This document shows positions 27,900-41,093 of a DNA stretch of 64,000 nt, one piece after another. The stretch comes from Hyalella azteca (Eukaryota; Arthropoda; Malacostraca; Amphipoda; Hyalellidae). The notes beneath the pieces were generated by a model that saw only the letters and a list, made by a program, of their open reading frames with translations, searched no databases and was not told where the DNA came from. Positions within the stretch are counted from its first letter, which is position 1. The number at the start of each line of letters is the position of its first letter. Location of the stretch: contig NW_025946635.1 of assembly GCF_000764305.2 (NCBI RefSeq), forward strand, positions 242,744 through 306,743. Direction: 5' to 3'. The position numbers and the translations under genes are program-made.

Positions 27900-30800
27900 T
27901 GAGACGCCAGATTGACACCGGACATATTGATGCACAATGCGCAGATGTAAGCAAATCAACAATAAATTTTGAATAATATACGTATTTTAAAAAATGCTAT
28001 CCAACACGACGCTAACATATTAGGAAAACGCGTTATTTGACGTTACCACTGATTGACTAGTTAAATAATCCAAAATGATATGATGACCATACAAACCATT
28101 AGCAAAGACCATCATCAAAAGCGTGAATGAAGATAAATGCAAAGTTTACGAGATTTCACCATGTAAAAATTACTAGCGAGCTGCGCCGCTACAGCCATTG
28201 AAACGCTTTTGTAGTTATTAATGAATGTGTATTATAACAAAAACTATGGTACAATTATGATTTGTTTACATCAGGAATTTGGAAATATAGTTTGCAGAGT
28301 TTTTTTACATGACATTAATTTCCAGAATACGGAAACATTCTTAATTTACAATACGTGGTAATAAATGGGCCATCTTACGTTTATTCGAGCTGTAGCACAT
28401 GTGGCACCTGAAATAAACACGAAAGAAGCTCCGTGCTTTTTACGTTGAATGTAAAATAATTTTTGTTCAATTAGTAGTTGAATCCCACAGCTACTTTCGC
28501 TGTTCTTAGCCGCTATTCTTTTAATATAATATGAAACAGATTCAGTGTTAGCTTGAAAATTATTTGAAGCGTACTTGAAAATTTTATGCAAATGAAATCT
28601 TTTGAATGTTTTCGTTTTTTTAATTAACGAAAAAATAATTGAAATGTTTTTTTTTATTTTTTTCATCTATGTGTGATGGCCGATCAAGTTTTCGTTTAAA
28701 CAACTAGATCCAGGCGGTTTTGTCTCGGTGATATATTTTTTTTTTACCAAAAATATAGTTAATCTCCAACATGCAGACTTCATTCTACATCCATTTTGAA
28801 ACATTTTCGGAGAAATTGGCGAATTCTTTTATTTTTCAAATTATCCGCTTGTAATGCTTGCAATTATTTGATGTTTTGCGTTTGCTCGTGATGCTTGAAT
28901 ATTAAGGTATTATCTCAATAATATTTACAAACAATTTTTTCAAAACACAAACTTAGATTTCGGCTTTATTCGCACGTTCCTAAGATAACAAGAACAGTTT
29001 TATAACTTACCATCATGAGAAGATGCGGAAGCATAATTATATCGACTTACTCGTATTTACACTGCTATAGATCTCCAAAGAGAAAAAAGTGGGACCAAGA
29101 ACTTCCAATTAGAAGCATTATTACACAAAATTTATTGCTTTAACTTCGAATAAATTACGCGAAATTTATTACCACTAAAATTTGCAATTATACTCCTAAG
29201 ATCTGAACGTCATATTCCGTCCCACATGAAAAGTCGTTGTGTAATATTTTTTTCGTTACCTGCGACGATCAATTCTTGAAAAACGTTGCTTCCAACAGCC
29301 TCGGGGAGTAATTTTCTCGGCAGTGATAATCAATTGTTGTTTTTGGAGATTAATAGTTGGTGAAGATGATTGTGCGAAAAGAAAATCGCAAGTTAAAGTA
29401 GAGTGGAAGAGAAACGATTCCTCCCGAATTTTATTTTAAAAAAAGCAGCAGAAGTACCAATAACTTCTGAATTGCTGTGCGAAAGTTTACAGCACTAGAT
29501 TGCAGCTAATTAGTTCATCACTTGCAATTAAGTCTTTATTAATAAGGATGGTTTAATCATAACTCATCTTTAGTTTGTAGAAACAAATTAATAAGATAAC
29601 ATCTCCCTTCTTTTGACCCCGGAACGATCTCTGTTCCATTCTATCGTTCGAAAAAATTGAAAGCTAAAATAGAAATGTCAAACTTATTTTAGACCCTTTA
29701 AAACGTCATCTATAAAATTTGGAAGAGATTTTCTTCTGTTTGTTCACGAAATTCATTATAATGTAACGATTGTTTAGGTGAGACATGGTCTCGTCTGTTT
29801 CAGTTATATTAAAACCAACTTCCCAGCAACCAAACAACTTTTTAGCCGTAATTGTGAAGGGTTTTATTGATAATTTATTTCTGCCATCATCGGAGTCTTC
29901 TTCTTTGTGGTATTTAATTCCCCGCATCTTCAGTTAATTGATTCTTTTTCGAAATTCTTGAGCTGGCACCCGAATATCTGTTGGTAGTGAATATAATGAA
30001 TACGTTCTGGTGTTGAAGTATTTAATTTGCTTCAACTCCTCTCTTATCTTCTAAATCCTGCCTGCTGCATTTATTAAATATAAATTACAAATCAATTATT
30101 TCATTCCATTTCTGCATACTCGTCAAAATGTGAAAAATTATACTCTTATAATGATTTTGTCTATTGAAGCTTATTTCTCAAATTAATATAAATTAAATTC
30201 AATCATGAAGACCAGCATTCGTCTTAAAATCCCAATAAAATTGATGACAAAACTCACACGGATGGCACTATAAAGATGCAAACACGTTATAAAAAACATT
30301 TTTCAAGTGGATGATAAATTTTATTTATTCATAATAATTATTCATAATTATTATCACTGTATATTTACTGCGCATAATTCTGCTCTTAAGCTATTGGGCT
30401 TAGACCTAATAACATTAATAATGCAATTCACTGTGATGAATTTTAAACAAAAAAATAGAGGCTTCTTTTTATTGATTAGTCTTTTTCAGACATAATGTAA
30501 TGTCAGATGAATTTGTACAGTTTTTGACGGTTCAATGAACACGAGTATGTAATTCATTTGACGCTGGCTGAAAGTTCATGGAGTCCAAACCCCACCTAAC
30601 AACTGAGTTCTTAAGGCTCTATTGAACACTGACTCGCGTAAAGACATCAATAGCGAGCTTACTTGTCCGCTATAATCATATATTAGAAACCATGCTTCTA
30701 AAAAGTTCTTAATGAAACGATACTAATACTATTGATAATATTGAATAGAGTCTTAGTTACATATATGTTGTTAGAATGGTTATGAAATAAGTAATCATGA

Positions 30801-32390
30801 CCATGAAATTATTGTATTTTGAAAATTTACTTAACCCGGATATGCTACAGTATGTGTTCGAGAATTTTTTATATTTAATCAAGAAACATAACCCACCCAA
30901 TTTTCAGAAGTTGAAATAGAAACATTGAAAGTACTCTGCAGACTTTAGTCTGCAGAGGTTTATGGTTTTCTGGCGCTGGTGATAATATTGCAATCTAAAA
31001 TATGCCGATCGACTGTTGTAAGCATAAATAAATAAGCTCAATTTTTATATATGAAAAAAGGTTTTACAAATAACTATATCGACTACGCGCTTAGCGACTT
31101 ACGAATTAGCACTTTATTTAAAAGATTATGGGTGTAAGGGTATTATGGCCCGCCAGTATATGCGCCCTATTGACAAGCGAGTCGAGCCTTTAACTGTAAG
31201 CGGAGGCAATGTAGGCACGGAGGCCGTAAGCCTCCGTCTTGATCTTGCTACTGTGGACCGGAGCGGACAAGCCTGGTCAGGCCGTACATTCACGATTGTA
31301 TGTTAACCGCCAATATCAGTTCAGTGTTCTGTAGCCGTCCCCGACATGGGTTTTCCGTCATTAAATTACTTCCTCAAAGCCTCTTCATTAAAACCTGCTC
31401 AGTGGGCACTTCCATTTTTTTTATCCTGCCACATATAGCGAATGCCAAAACGAACCGTATATGAAGCCCCTGCTCTGTGAGCACTTACAATGGGCATTTA
31501 CGATTTTGGGGCTATCATAAATTCAGCCAAATTTATCCTTGTTTTACGCAAATAGTTATCTTCATATTAATATTCATTCCATAAAAAATACTTGAATATT
31601 ATTCCTTTTAGATGCTTGTATTCTTGAAGCCCGCCGACTGAGTTTATCTCTTTACAATTTTTCAAACAAAATCTCACTATTACAGTTCACGAATCATAAA
31701 TAAAAATTATCTACTTTGGTCTGTGGAGGCCAAAGAACTGGCTCCTTTTCTCACTTCCTCAGCTCTACAAACAATAATTTCAGCTGCATAATATACACAA
31801 ATTTTTAAAGAATCCGATAAGTGAAGGAGATTTTTGTTTCATAAGTATGTTTGCGAAAAATTTATCTCTCCTCTCCATTTATCTCACCTATACTGTATTA
31901 CATTCGTGGAACTAATACTGGAATGAGAATGCCACTAAAATTACTTTATTGAGATTTCCATTGCTATTTGGTTTCATACGATCCTTCAAAGATTCTCATC
32001 GACTGTTGTAAGTCTACACAAATGGATCATCCTAAAAATGAATTGTATACAATACTTCCTTGCACACACACGGAATCCGACCACACGCAATATTGAGTGG
32101 CTTTGATGAGGTTGTTCGAGCGTGAAATACATAAAAACTATCATACTCGTTCCATAACTCATACCAGTTGCAATAATAGTTTCATTTCCAAATTTATTTT
32201 TAAATGATTAATGATTTTGAACTCGGAAGTTCCAATTCACGAAAAATAAATTCTTTTTAAGCAAATGAATACCCGTTTCCAACATTTTTTCACTAGACTA
32301 AAAATATGCACAAGAAAAGGCATGAAGCTTTGATCACATTAAGTAACATCGCATACTGCCAATTGTTTCATTACTAAAAACTTTATTTTA
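27900..32390. other. AT-rich stretch with one GC-rich island
   Basis: No genes recognised. 31135-31335 is an isolated GC-rich island with a small hairpin GGAGGCCGTAAGCCTCC at about 31217-31233; I cannot assign it to a gene or a known transposon. Confidence 0.35.
30934..30957. repeat. 24-bp palindrome with PstI-like core
   Basis: CTCTGCAGACT, TT, AGTCTGCAGAG: perfect 11-bp arms with a 2-nt centre. No neighbouring gene. Confidence 0.8.
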
Positions 32391-32399
32391 TTGCCAGCC

Positions 32400-33907
32400 T
32401 CATGAAATTTTGACCGTATCGAAATAACGTCGATAATATCATTGAATTTACACAGGATGAATTCCACAGGTTAAACGCCATGAACTGGCGTAAAGAAATA
32501 ATTTACGGTCACAGGAACTGTTAAGTCATCTAACATATTTGAAAAAATATCGGTCTCATCCGCAATCAATAAAAATATTATTCAAATTCAAAACAAATGT
32601 ATTTGCAACCACAAGTAAAATAAAATTTCAAATCATGTATCAAAATTAAAATTAGTGGTTTCGATGTAGAACACGAGCGGCAGCTTCAGCCTCTACCATC
32701 AGTGTGCTGCTGATACAATATGCATACCTATTTTTGAACCGCATACAGTGTAACAGATGAGGCCTAGGATCACTGTACTTGTTATCCGTGTCATCCAAAT
32801 AACAGACACCGACATAAAATCAAGCAAATTTTGTACCATGGCAATATTTTCATACTTTTCACCTGGTTTTCATTTATAACAATTTACTTAAATGAATCGG
32901 CAAATTGTACATAGTTTATCTTTATCTACTTCAACAATCTGAACTGAAACTCTAATTTGAAGCACTTCATGCATCTTTTTCATATTTTTTATTAACTTTG
33001 AATTCTTTAGCGTGTTGCTTGACGACTTACAAAGAGTCTTTACAACTACAAGTTTCTTTATAATTATAAATTTCTTGATAATCTAGAGTATCATGAAAAT
33101 TACAAGTGTTGCGGCACTTTCAAGGGTCTTGATGGTTACAAGTATCTTTATTTAATAATTGGTCACAACACGAATAGCGAACACGAATGGCACCAACTAT
33201 TAGTGACAAAAATGAGAATTAAAATACTTACAGAGTATTGAGGCCAGAACACTTAATTCCTTGAATGCTTGCAATGGGCGCCTAGCTTGATTTCATAAGC
33301 GATATTTTGCGGATAGAAAAAAAAGAGCTTGCGAAAAAAAAAAAACTTCAATCGCTAATCAAGTTATAAATTTGCTGACGCTACAGCTACAAAATACAAT
33401 TTACTAAGCCGCATCGCAAATTATATATTACATTGAGGCATTCAAATTCCGGTTTGTGAAATAAACGTTTTATGCTTTTTCGAAACGAAAAAATAACCGA
33501 GCCCGTACTAGGTGCGAAATCAAGAACTTCCCGCTGAATTTCTTCAGAAATGCGCAGTAAACTTAAAATAATCTTAACACCACAACGTGAACTCACTCTA
33601 ATTTACCGAACTCAAGTCAAAGAGCTCGCTCTTTAATTTTCGAAGCACAGAACTTGACATAAGCTGCCACACACATGTGAATGAACTCACCCAAGCGACT
33701 GAGCACAGACGAGTGAGCTTACACAAGCCAATGTGAGTTAACTCGAATATAATACGAATAGTTAATGAAACCGCATGCCTGACCACGATGTCTTACAACA
33801 ATTACAAATAATTGGTGAAACTGACGGTCATAAACTCGATTGTCTTCTAAACTTTGCAGTGTCTGTCCTAATATCCGAAGAAAATTTATCGTTTGGTGCT
33901 GCTCTAC
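32400..33907. repeat. 1.5-kb dispersed repeat, copy 1
   Basis: This block matches 54660-56100 in the same orientation along its whole length with small indels and substitutions. Landmarks shared by both: GAATTCCACAGGTTAAACGC, the GAGCGGCAG...CAGCCTCTACC segment, ACTCACTCTAATTTACCGAA and, at the right end, TCGTTTGGTGCTGCTCTAC. Homology stops sharply at that last phrase in both copies. I saw no coding capacity or terminal repeats, so it is either an unclassified transposon or a segmental duplication. Confidence 0.85.
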
Positions 33908-34019
33908 TTTTTTTGGGTAACTGATGAAATTAACTTATTCCCCAACTTCTTCTGTACCAAAATAATTCAGCAAATCGACACTTCTCTCAACCCGCCTACG
34001 AAATTGCCTGCAGACTCAA

Positions 34020-34345
34020 ACGCACAACCTAACTTTTTGCTCAACCGAACCACTCATAACTCCTTCAAACTTCATCCCCGATGACATCTTTGGCGCTCCA
34101 AGTAAGAACGCGTTCAAGAACAGACTATATAAAGCTATGGAAAAATATATGTTCAGATTTGAAATGCCTAGCACCATATCGAACCCGATGGAAGTCGAGT
34201 AGCTATTTCAAACTATCGTCAGTTCTGAAAAGATCCGGTCAAATGACACGATTTTAGATCTTCTGTGAAAAAGACACGAAAAGAAAAAGAATCGGCGACA
34301 GGCCACATCAGGCCTACACTTCAGCGCCGAGATCACTATGTTATG
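34020..34345 (+). mobile_element. 3' end of a CR1-like LINE
   Basis: Frame 34083-34200 gives ...PDDIFGAPSKNAFKNRLYKA, the typical C-terminal end of CR1-type reverse transcriptase ORFs ('LP..IV.A.S.N.FKNRLD'), ending at TAG. The 3' untranslated part (GAAAAGAT...TCAAA.GACA..ATTTTAGAT...GAATCGG.G) is also recognisable in the minus-strand LINE fragment at 58.1-58.5 kb, so both belong to one family. It ends in a TTATGT repeat. The piece is strongly 5'-truncated. Confidence 0.68.
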
Positions 34346-34619
34346 TTATCTTATGTAATGTTAATACTAAACGGATCTGCTTGAAATTTTGAATATATGT
34401 AAGTATTATCAATGCCCTGCGATAGGAATACATACATATTTTAACATTACATCGCTTTTACATCGGACAATACAGAAAGATAATTCAATAATCCAAAATA
34501 CAATAATTCATAGACACTTATTGAAGAGCACTAATCCAAATTCACTCGTACCTGAGAATAGCGTACTGCAGCCTATAGTAGCTCAGTCAGCCTCGCAGGG
34601 ACACCAGAGACAAAGTATT

Positions 34620-35100
34620 CTAACTTGACTGGCTAGGCTTTACGGGTCGCCTGTCGAAGATGGACCATAATGATTCCTGCCTTCCGGAACGTAGCCTTCA
34701 ACACTTCAAGCCGTCCGTCTCTAGGCTGTGGGTCGAACCAGCCCTCCGTCGAACGGCCACTTGTCGCAGGACGATAAATTTTGGAACAGAACTATGCTAT
34801 CTGAAACCTAACCTAAGATACGGTGAACGTAAAATTACGTAATTTAACGATGCCCGGAAGTCAGATTCGATCCGCGGCCTGGTGGTGCACGGCAGGTGGT
34901 GGTCAAGGCCGGAAGAGGACAAAGCCGAGTGGTGCACGGCTGATTGGTGTAGGTCCGGAGAGATTCAAGGCATTCGATTCAGGGCTTATTGGTGCACAAA
35001 ATTGGTGGTGCACGGCTGCGCTCCCGGCCTTACAACAGGTACTATTCCGCGCAGTATTGCGGACAACATTCTTACAGATACATTTCCAGTATTTGAATTT
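34620..35100. other. GC-rich patch with repeated GGTGCACGGC
   Basis: The decamer GGTGCACGGC or a close variant occurs four times between 34883 and 35015 at irregular spacing. Frames of 94 and 117 codons cross it (plus strand), with no recognised domain. Origin unknown; a diverged mobile element is possible. Confidence 0.35.
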
Positions 35101-35723
35101 ATTGTAAAAAAAAGAATCACAGAGGCAATAATTGCGAAGAAACGTATAGATTTCACACATTGGATACCTTCTAGACTGTCAGTGACGTGTTGCTGCCTAG
35201 TCCCGCGTTTTGATAAATCTCCAAATGGTGTTTAAGTCACAGCGCATTGATAATAACTACTTATATTCCAAATTTCTGGCAGATCCGTTCGGTATTGAAG
35301 GAGATACGAGTGGTTCGGATGCCTAAAAAGTTTTTTTTTCGTTTTAATTGAAACCGAAATAATGTCAAATCTGTAATTTTCCTTGACGTAGGGCATTCAT
35401 GGTAACTACTCGTAGGTGATGAGACGGGTTATCATAAATGATTCTCAGCCGTAATCATGTTAATAAATAGCCGACTATCATTTAAGCTAAACCTACCAAC
35501 CAACGACGGGAAAGTGAAATTAATGAATAATGTAACTCCTGCTAATAATTTTGAAGTGATGAGAACATGGCACTAGGTCAGTAACATCATTCCTACAGCT
35601 GTTGGGCTGAGTGCAGACAAGCTTTCTTCCTGACGAGAATATATTACAACTCGATTTAATTCCAGTGAACATATCTCACGCGTCTAATATGTATGTAATC
35701 TCGTTAAAATTGAATCCTATCAG

Positions 35724-35907
35724 ATCGACAACACGGGCCTGCATCAGAGCATCGTGCCGTGGTGGGACAGCTCGTTGTCGTGCACCCCCAGCCACGCGCC
35801 GTACGAAGAGCGCGCCTTCGTTGGTCAGAACTGCCACGCCGTCAGCGTCCACAAGTGCACCAAGAAGCTCAGGAACTGCGTGCTGGTCACCTACCCCTTC
35901 TGGAACG
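35724..35907 (+). CDS. Intact extra copy of DEG/ENaC exon 7
   Basis: After a good acceptor (CCTATCAG) this 184-nt frame encodes a piece of a DEG/ENaC extracellular domain: IDNTGLHQSIVPWWDSSLSC at its start, through HAPYEERAFVG, CHAVSVHKCTKKLRNC and ending VTYPFWN before a GTGAGA donor. Length and phases (0 in, 1 out) fit exactly between exons 6 and 8 of the channel gene at 41-54 kb, whose own exon 7 at 46954 has lost about 54 nt of this sequence. Sequence before the acceptor is not shared with the other copy. It lies about 5.4 kb upstream of exon 1, with no other channel exon near it, so alone it is a pseudo-exon, unless the assembly has placed it wrongly. Confidence 0.82.
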
Positions 35908-36095
35908 GTGAGAGACAAGACAAGGTACTTGGAAATTATCTATGGATAGTTAAAAATACCACAAGAAGCTCAGGAACTGCGTGCTGGTCACCTACCCCTT
36001 CTGGAACGGTGAGAGACTAGACAAGGTACTTGGAAATTATCTGTGGATAGATAAAAATACCACAAGATGCTCAGGAACTCTGCACTCTTCACGTG
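35908..36095 (+). repeat. Start of the exon-7 / donor tandem array, displaced copy
   Basis: From 35908 the donor and intron sequence is followed by a second unit at about 35957-36010 (AAGAAGCTCAGGAACTGCGT...TTCTGGAACG + GTGAGAGA) and a decayed third at about 36060-36095. The unit of about 101-104 bp is the same one that forms the longer array in intron 7 of the channel gene at 47.1-47.5 kb. Confidence 0.88.
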
Positions 36096-37214
36096 CTATT
36101 TTTATCATTGTGTTGGCTTTTTGGATAGAGGTGTAATTTTATCTATTGCTTTCAATATATTTTGTTTGGGTGTGCGAGTACGCTAAATATCATTAAGTTA
36201 TACCTATATATTTCGTGATATATTTTTCTAATACGAGAATCTGGTCTGTTAGTAAACGGTTTAAACAGAAGCATTTGGTAATGTTAAAAATGCCTTGCAT
36301 CCTTTCTGTCGAATCTCAAGTTTCCAGTCTGAAGACATACCAGTGAACCCTACTTTTTTCAGTCTAAAATTCTAAACGATTTAAATCCCATTAACATGGA
36401 TATAATGCTCGTATTAGTAGCTGGAAACGTTATGCATGTTTAAACCCTCACCACATTTAGGATATACTGATCGTGAGTACTCCTGTATCAATTATTTCAT
36501 TCATTTATGTATATGTCAATGAAAAATTCCATCTTGTCAAAATCATTAGTTAGGAAATTTTAAAATAAAAATGAATATAAAAAGCTCACGGTTAAAAAAT
36601 AAATAATAAAAAATAAAAAAACTCTCACGGGCTAGTTATGCGAGAAAGATTGAAGCTTCTAGATGATTACGACAGTTGGTAAAATCATGTACTTTGCCGT
36701 ATAAATTTCACATGCTGAAACTAGAAGCGACTGCAAGCTGTTAACAGCACAAGAAGAAAATTAATTGTAACCCCACCTGATATCAGCTGCTAAATCGGCG
36801 TGTAAATTATATAAATGTGAGTTTTCAAGTGACATCCGTGCATCAAGATATTGGCAAAAATTGTTGAATATGATGAAATGTTCTTCCTATCCTTCAAAAC
36901 TTTAACCTCTGTATTCATATAGATTTAGCTGAAGGCAGATATTGGAGTGGGCAGATTAGATACTTAAATCTCGGAAGTAAATACCGTAGACTTTATAACA
37001 GAAGCTTGTGCATGCATCTCTAGAATGCTAGCACAAGAACTACGAGATCTTTTCAGGTCCAACTAGACATCACGTTATTGCTGTTAAGTGAAAATTGCTA
37101 AAGAATTCTTACTACCATTTGAACTTAGATATGTTCTTGTAAACTTCCATATTTGAATAACTTCTTTATTTGGATCCGTTTATGGAAACTTCCTTATTTA
37201 TGCCCACTTCCTTA

Positions 37215-37315
37215 TTTACACGGCAGTGACTCACGTCTCAGTGACGTCAGCTAGGTCACGCCTATAAAAGGCCTGTAGCTCGCCGAAAACTTCAGTCTTG
37301 AGCAGAGAACAGAGA
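37215..37315 (+). promoter_or_regulatory. Core-promoter-like segment (CRE sites, TATA box)
   Basis: In about 100 bases: a GTGACTCACGTCTCAGTGACGT segment containing TGACGTCA (a full cAMP-response palindrome) at about 37241-37248, then CCTATAAAAGG at 37261-37271, and TTCAGTCTTGAGC about 30 bases further, similar to an arthropod initiator (TCAGT). The region is GC-richer than its flanks. It may be a real host promoter or the U3-R part of a solo LTR. No coding sequence is recognisable directly downstream. Confidence 0.42.
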
Positions 37316-37869
37316 GCGGATATGCTCAATTTGCTCAATGCTCACGACGTATATCCATATACTCAGTTTATATCTAAAAATTTAAAAGCAAGAATAGTCC
37401 TCAAAAATTCATATCTTTATAGAAAACCTTTCGGAGTCCAGTTCCATCGTCAGTTCTTAGAATCTAGAATATACATAGAAAGTTACATGTTAATACAATT
37501 GGAAGCACAGAACACAATTAGAACCTAAATTTACAAGTAATAGGCATTAAAACCTATCTATTCACAATTTCAAGGGGATAGGAGCTCACAGCTGAATTTA
37601 TAAAGATATGAATTTTTGTGGACTATTCTTTGCTTTTAAATTCTTAGTCAACTTGCGATTTAAGCAAATAAGTTTATATCTCAGACGTATATCTATAAAA
37701 GGTAGAGGTTTATCTCTTAATCTGAAATCTCAGCCTCATTACCCCTTGTAATCTCTATTAAATACGCCTTTAACCAAACTCATCCTCAGGTCATACGATC
37801 ACTATTCTCATTAACTTTCTTCATATATGTTCGTGAGAGCTGTGACTGACAACAACAATATGCTTATAG

Positions 37870-37913
37870 TATGTGATTATGGTATCGCAATCCAGCCATA
37901 CTATAATCACATA
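37870..37913. repeat. 16-bp inverted repeat
   Basis: TATGTGATTATGGTAT pairs with ATACTATAATCACATA (15 of 16) across a 12-base loop. AT-rich; no neighbouring gene. Confidence 0.75.
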
Positions 37914-39138
37914 ATATAGTCAAACAAAATTTTCTACAGGACGTAAAATTATTGAGTTAAGATCGTTTTAACGTATAACCTATTCATAGGTTCATATATG
38001 AGATAACAGTTTTAGTTTCTAGAATCAAGTTTTGAGTCTCCTCCTTATAGAAGGAAGAAATCTAAACCAAAAATTACAAGCTACGGTGAGATGCTGAATT
38101 GGTAGTACCTGCTAGAAATGAAGAATGGATGTTAATTTAATTTCTTTTAATTATAAGTTTAATGATTAACGATAAAATGGTAAAACATTAGTCTCACCCA
38201 GAAACAAAATTGATTTTAGCGTCAGTTAGCTTATTCCAGTATAAAATTTTATCGGCTAAAGATTGGCGATAATTTATAAATTATATCGGTTCTTCACTTT
38301 GTTACTGATAGCTTTATTGCAACATTTACATGAATAAATATAAAGTATTGTTTTTAGTATTAGTATATAGTAATGATTTATATCATTAGATCATCACCAC
38401 TAGTAATGATTTATATCTGTACATACCGTGAAATGTGCATCCTATACCGAATAAGTTGTCATGTCAGAGGTTTTAAATATATGATTTCTTTTTTCATTTT
38501 CGGTTTTTAACAATGTTGGATGCTATTTTATTGTCACGTGAAATGTCGGGTGTTTTTCATTGATGTGTTGTTGCGATCTTGCTGATGAACGGTGTGCAAT
38601 TGTTGATTATTTCAATTCATTTTATTTGTGAGTACATTATGCAGTTTCGAGATGTTCATTTTTTGTGTGTTTCGTTGACAATTTTTGTATATTTGGTCTG
38701 TTAGTAAACAATTTCAGAAAACAATTTTTGTAATTTCAAATATAACTCAATTCCGAAATATAAAACCTGTAGTCCAAAGCAATTCCCTTGTTTTCAAGTA
38801 TACAAATGTGGAACTTTTTATGATGATCTAATTGTGGTAGAATCTAATGAGCTCGAATGTGGTGTGGGAATCCGAAGTTGAAAAAGTTTGGTCTATTGAA
38901 ACATACGTGTAAGTGTCTTGCATTATTTTGTATTTACTATTATTATTCTATTTATGCACGATTTCATCATTTCAAAATCCCGTTAAAAAGTTATAGTTCA
39001 GCTTAATTAAGGCGCTCACGAGGTTTTATTTATGAGAATAGCAGAGAATATTGATGATGTTGGCTGGCCAACAAAATGCTTATTTTGCACGTTGAACCTC
39101 ACGGCCACTGCAATCTTTTCATGCTCTTAATAGAAATA

Positions 39139-39295
39139 AAAAGCGACCCATTATAATATCGGGTTGCTTAAAAAGCAGCCCATTATTATATCAGTTTCTT
39201 AAAAAGCAACCCATAAAAATATCAGTTGCTTAAAAAGCAGCCCATTATTTATCAGTTGCTTAAAAAGCAACCCATAATAATATCAGTTCCTTGAC
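39139..39295. repeat. About 32-bp tandem repeat
   Basis: Four to five units of the type TTGCTTAAAAAGCA(A/G)CCCATTA...TATCAG. Each unit contains the short palindrome TGCTTAAAAAGCA. Confidence 0.88.
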
Positions 39296-41093
39296 CAGCT
39301 TGTAAATAATATAATTGAAACTGTAAGCTTATGAAGCAATAATCACATACCAAAAGTTAAACAAAATACAGCCTAACTTACTGCGATTGAATTGGAAGTG
39401 AATACAATACTATCAATAAAATTTGCCTTGAGCAAAGATTAAGGCAAAAATATTTCCATCGTAAGATAGGGTGGAAAGAAATGTAATGAGCTATTCAAAT
39501 ATTCATCGGATAGGAGCATTATAATTAGCGTATGGTTGATCAACAGTGAATTTTCTCCCAGCAAGAGATCCTTTAGCGTTCATACTATTCGTCCTGTTGG
39601 GGGGGGCCATAAAATATAGGAAGTCGTCACCCAAGCTGGGCAAATAGGTTTCACTTACATCCTACCGACCATAGCATCAAAAATTCATTCATCCCGCAAC
39701 TCACTTGCTTTATATCACCCGTTGTTCTCCCTTTTACGCAGCAACGATCGCTGTTTGTAATGTCTTCCGTCAGAGCAAATCCGTGTGTACTTAACGGTCC
39801 AAAGGAGTGAATTCATTTGTCACACTCACAATAATATATCAGTGACTCAGCTAACTTTTAAATAGGGTGGTGCCCACATGATTATGTTGCGGATTTGCAA
39901 ACATAATTTACGAAGAAAGCGTAAAAATCTTTTATAACTAGCACCTCTTACGATGGCCGATAGAGTTTTAGTTCAACCGGCATAACATCTACATATTCGG
40001 GTCACTACTGTTGCATCCAAACGAAGTAAAATAATTTCTTCTTTGTGATATCAATCGATGTCTGATTTGACTTGGACCACACAAACAAAGACATCATTAG
40101 AACTTATAAAAAAACTGACTCATAGTCTCAGCTCGAGACTTTACAACCTCATAAGATCTAGCGCAGCCTTGAGAAAAGCATTGAAGACTGTGCTTGGTGG
40201 GGAATTTAGATCATATTGAACTTCAAGGTTATTTATCAGTTAGCAAAAACAGCCTAGAAACTATATTATTATTAGCAAGCAGTTGACAGAGTATTCTAGT
40301 CATAGCCCTATGTCCTATCATCAACTGGTATAGGATTTATCGTATTTGTTTTACTGTGAGAAGCTGACGGCCTGAAACATCGGTTAATAAGCGCAGTTTT
40401 CTCAACAATTATAAGCTAACGATCTCGACAATCCTGTTTTATATAATTTTTTTAGCGAACTCAAATTAAAATCGTTTCAAGGTTTTTCTCCATGACTTAT
40501 CAACAATTACATATGAAGAAATACGATTTTCTCCGAAATAATGTTGAATAAAAAGAACATCATCAATATCAGCCCATGGCTTCCAGAATCGAATATTAAA
40601 CATGACTCAATTGGGGGAACATTTTTTGAACAGGACCGTGAAAAAGTGGTAAGTAAAAGCATTCATTTATATCTACAATTGATGATATATAGTCGAAATA
40701 AATGCGGGTTGATATAATCGAGTGAGATAATTCCAGTTGAATTATTTTAATGAAATTGAATAAATGTAACCAATATTCCTAAAAATACTTGTCTTATCGC
40801 TTCATGATTTACACATGACTCGATAATAAAATTTTAAAATCCTCACAAAATTTTCATTAGCAGCATCTAGATTCTTAAATAAAAGTTATTGAATGCTAAT
40901 TTAGACTGTAATTGGAACGGGAGTCAAAGTCAGATTTTAATTCATGATATTTTAGATTGGATTTCCCATTTTGATTTTAGCGTCGACAAGTTACTGTTAT
41001 TCATACGAATGCTGAACCAACAATTAATTTTGCTTTTTTTTGCTTTGCAAAAACAATTCAAAGATTGCACTTCTTCTGTAAAAATTGTTACAG

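Larger units (their letters stand above)
36100..41090. other. AT-rich stretch upstream of the channel gene
   Basis: Contains the features listed separately (core promoter-like segment, palindrome, 33-bp tandem array). I saw no further channel exons here; a 5' untranslated exon and promoter of the channel gene would be expected in this interval but cannot be pinned down. Confidence 0.35.

Noticed and set aside
34801..34820. CCTAACCTAA, reminiscent of telomeric repeat
   Set aside because: Only two irregular units; arthropod telomeres are usually TTAGG arrays and there is no array here.
35676..35918. 80-codon minus-strand frame opposite the displaced exon 7
   Set aside because: It is a shadow: the plus strand has acceptor, donor, correct phases and DEG/ENaC sequence.
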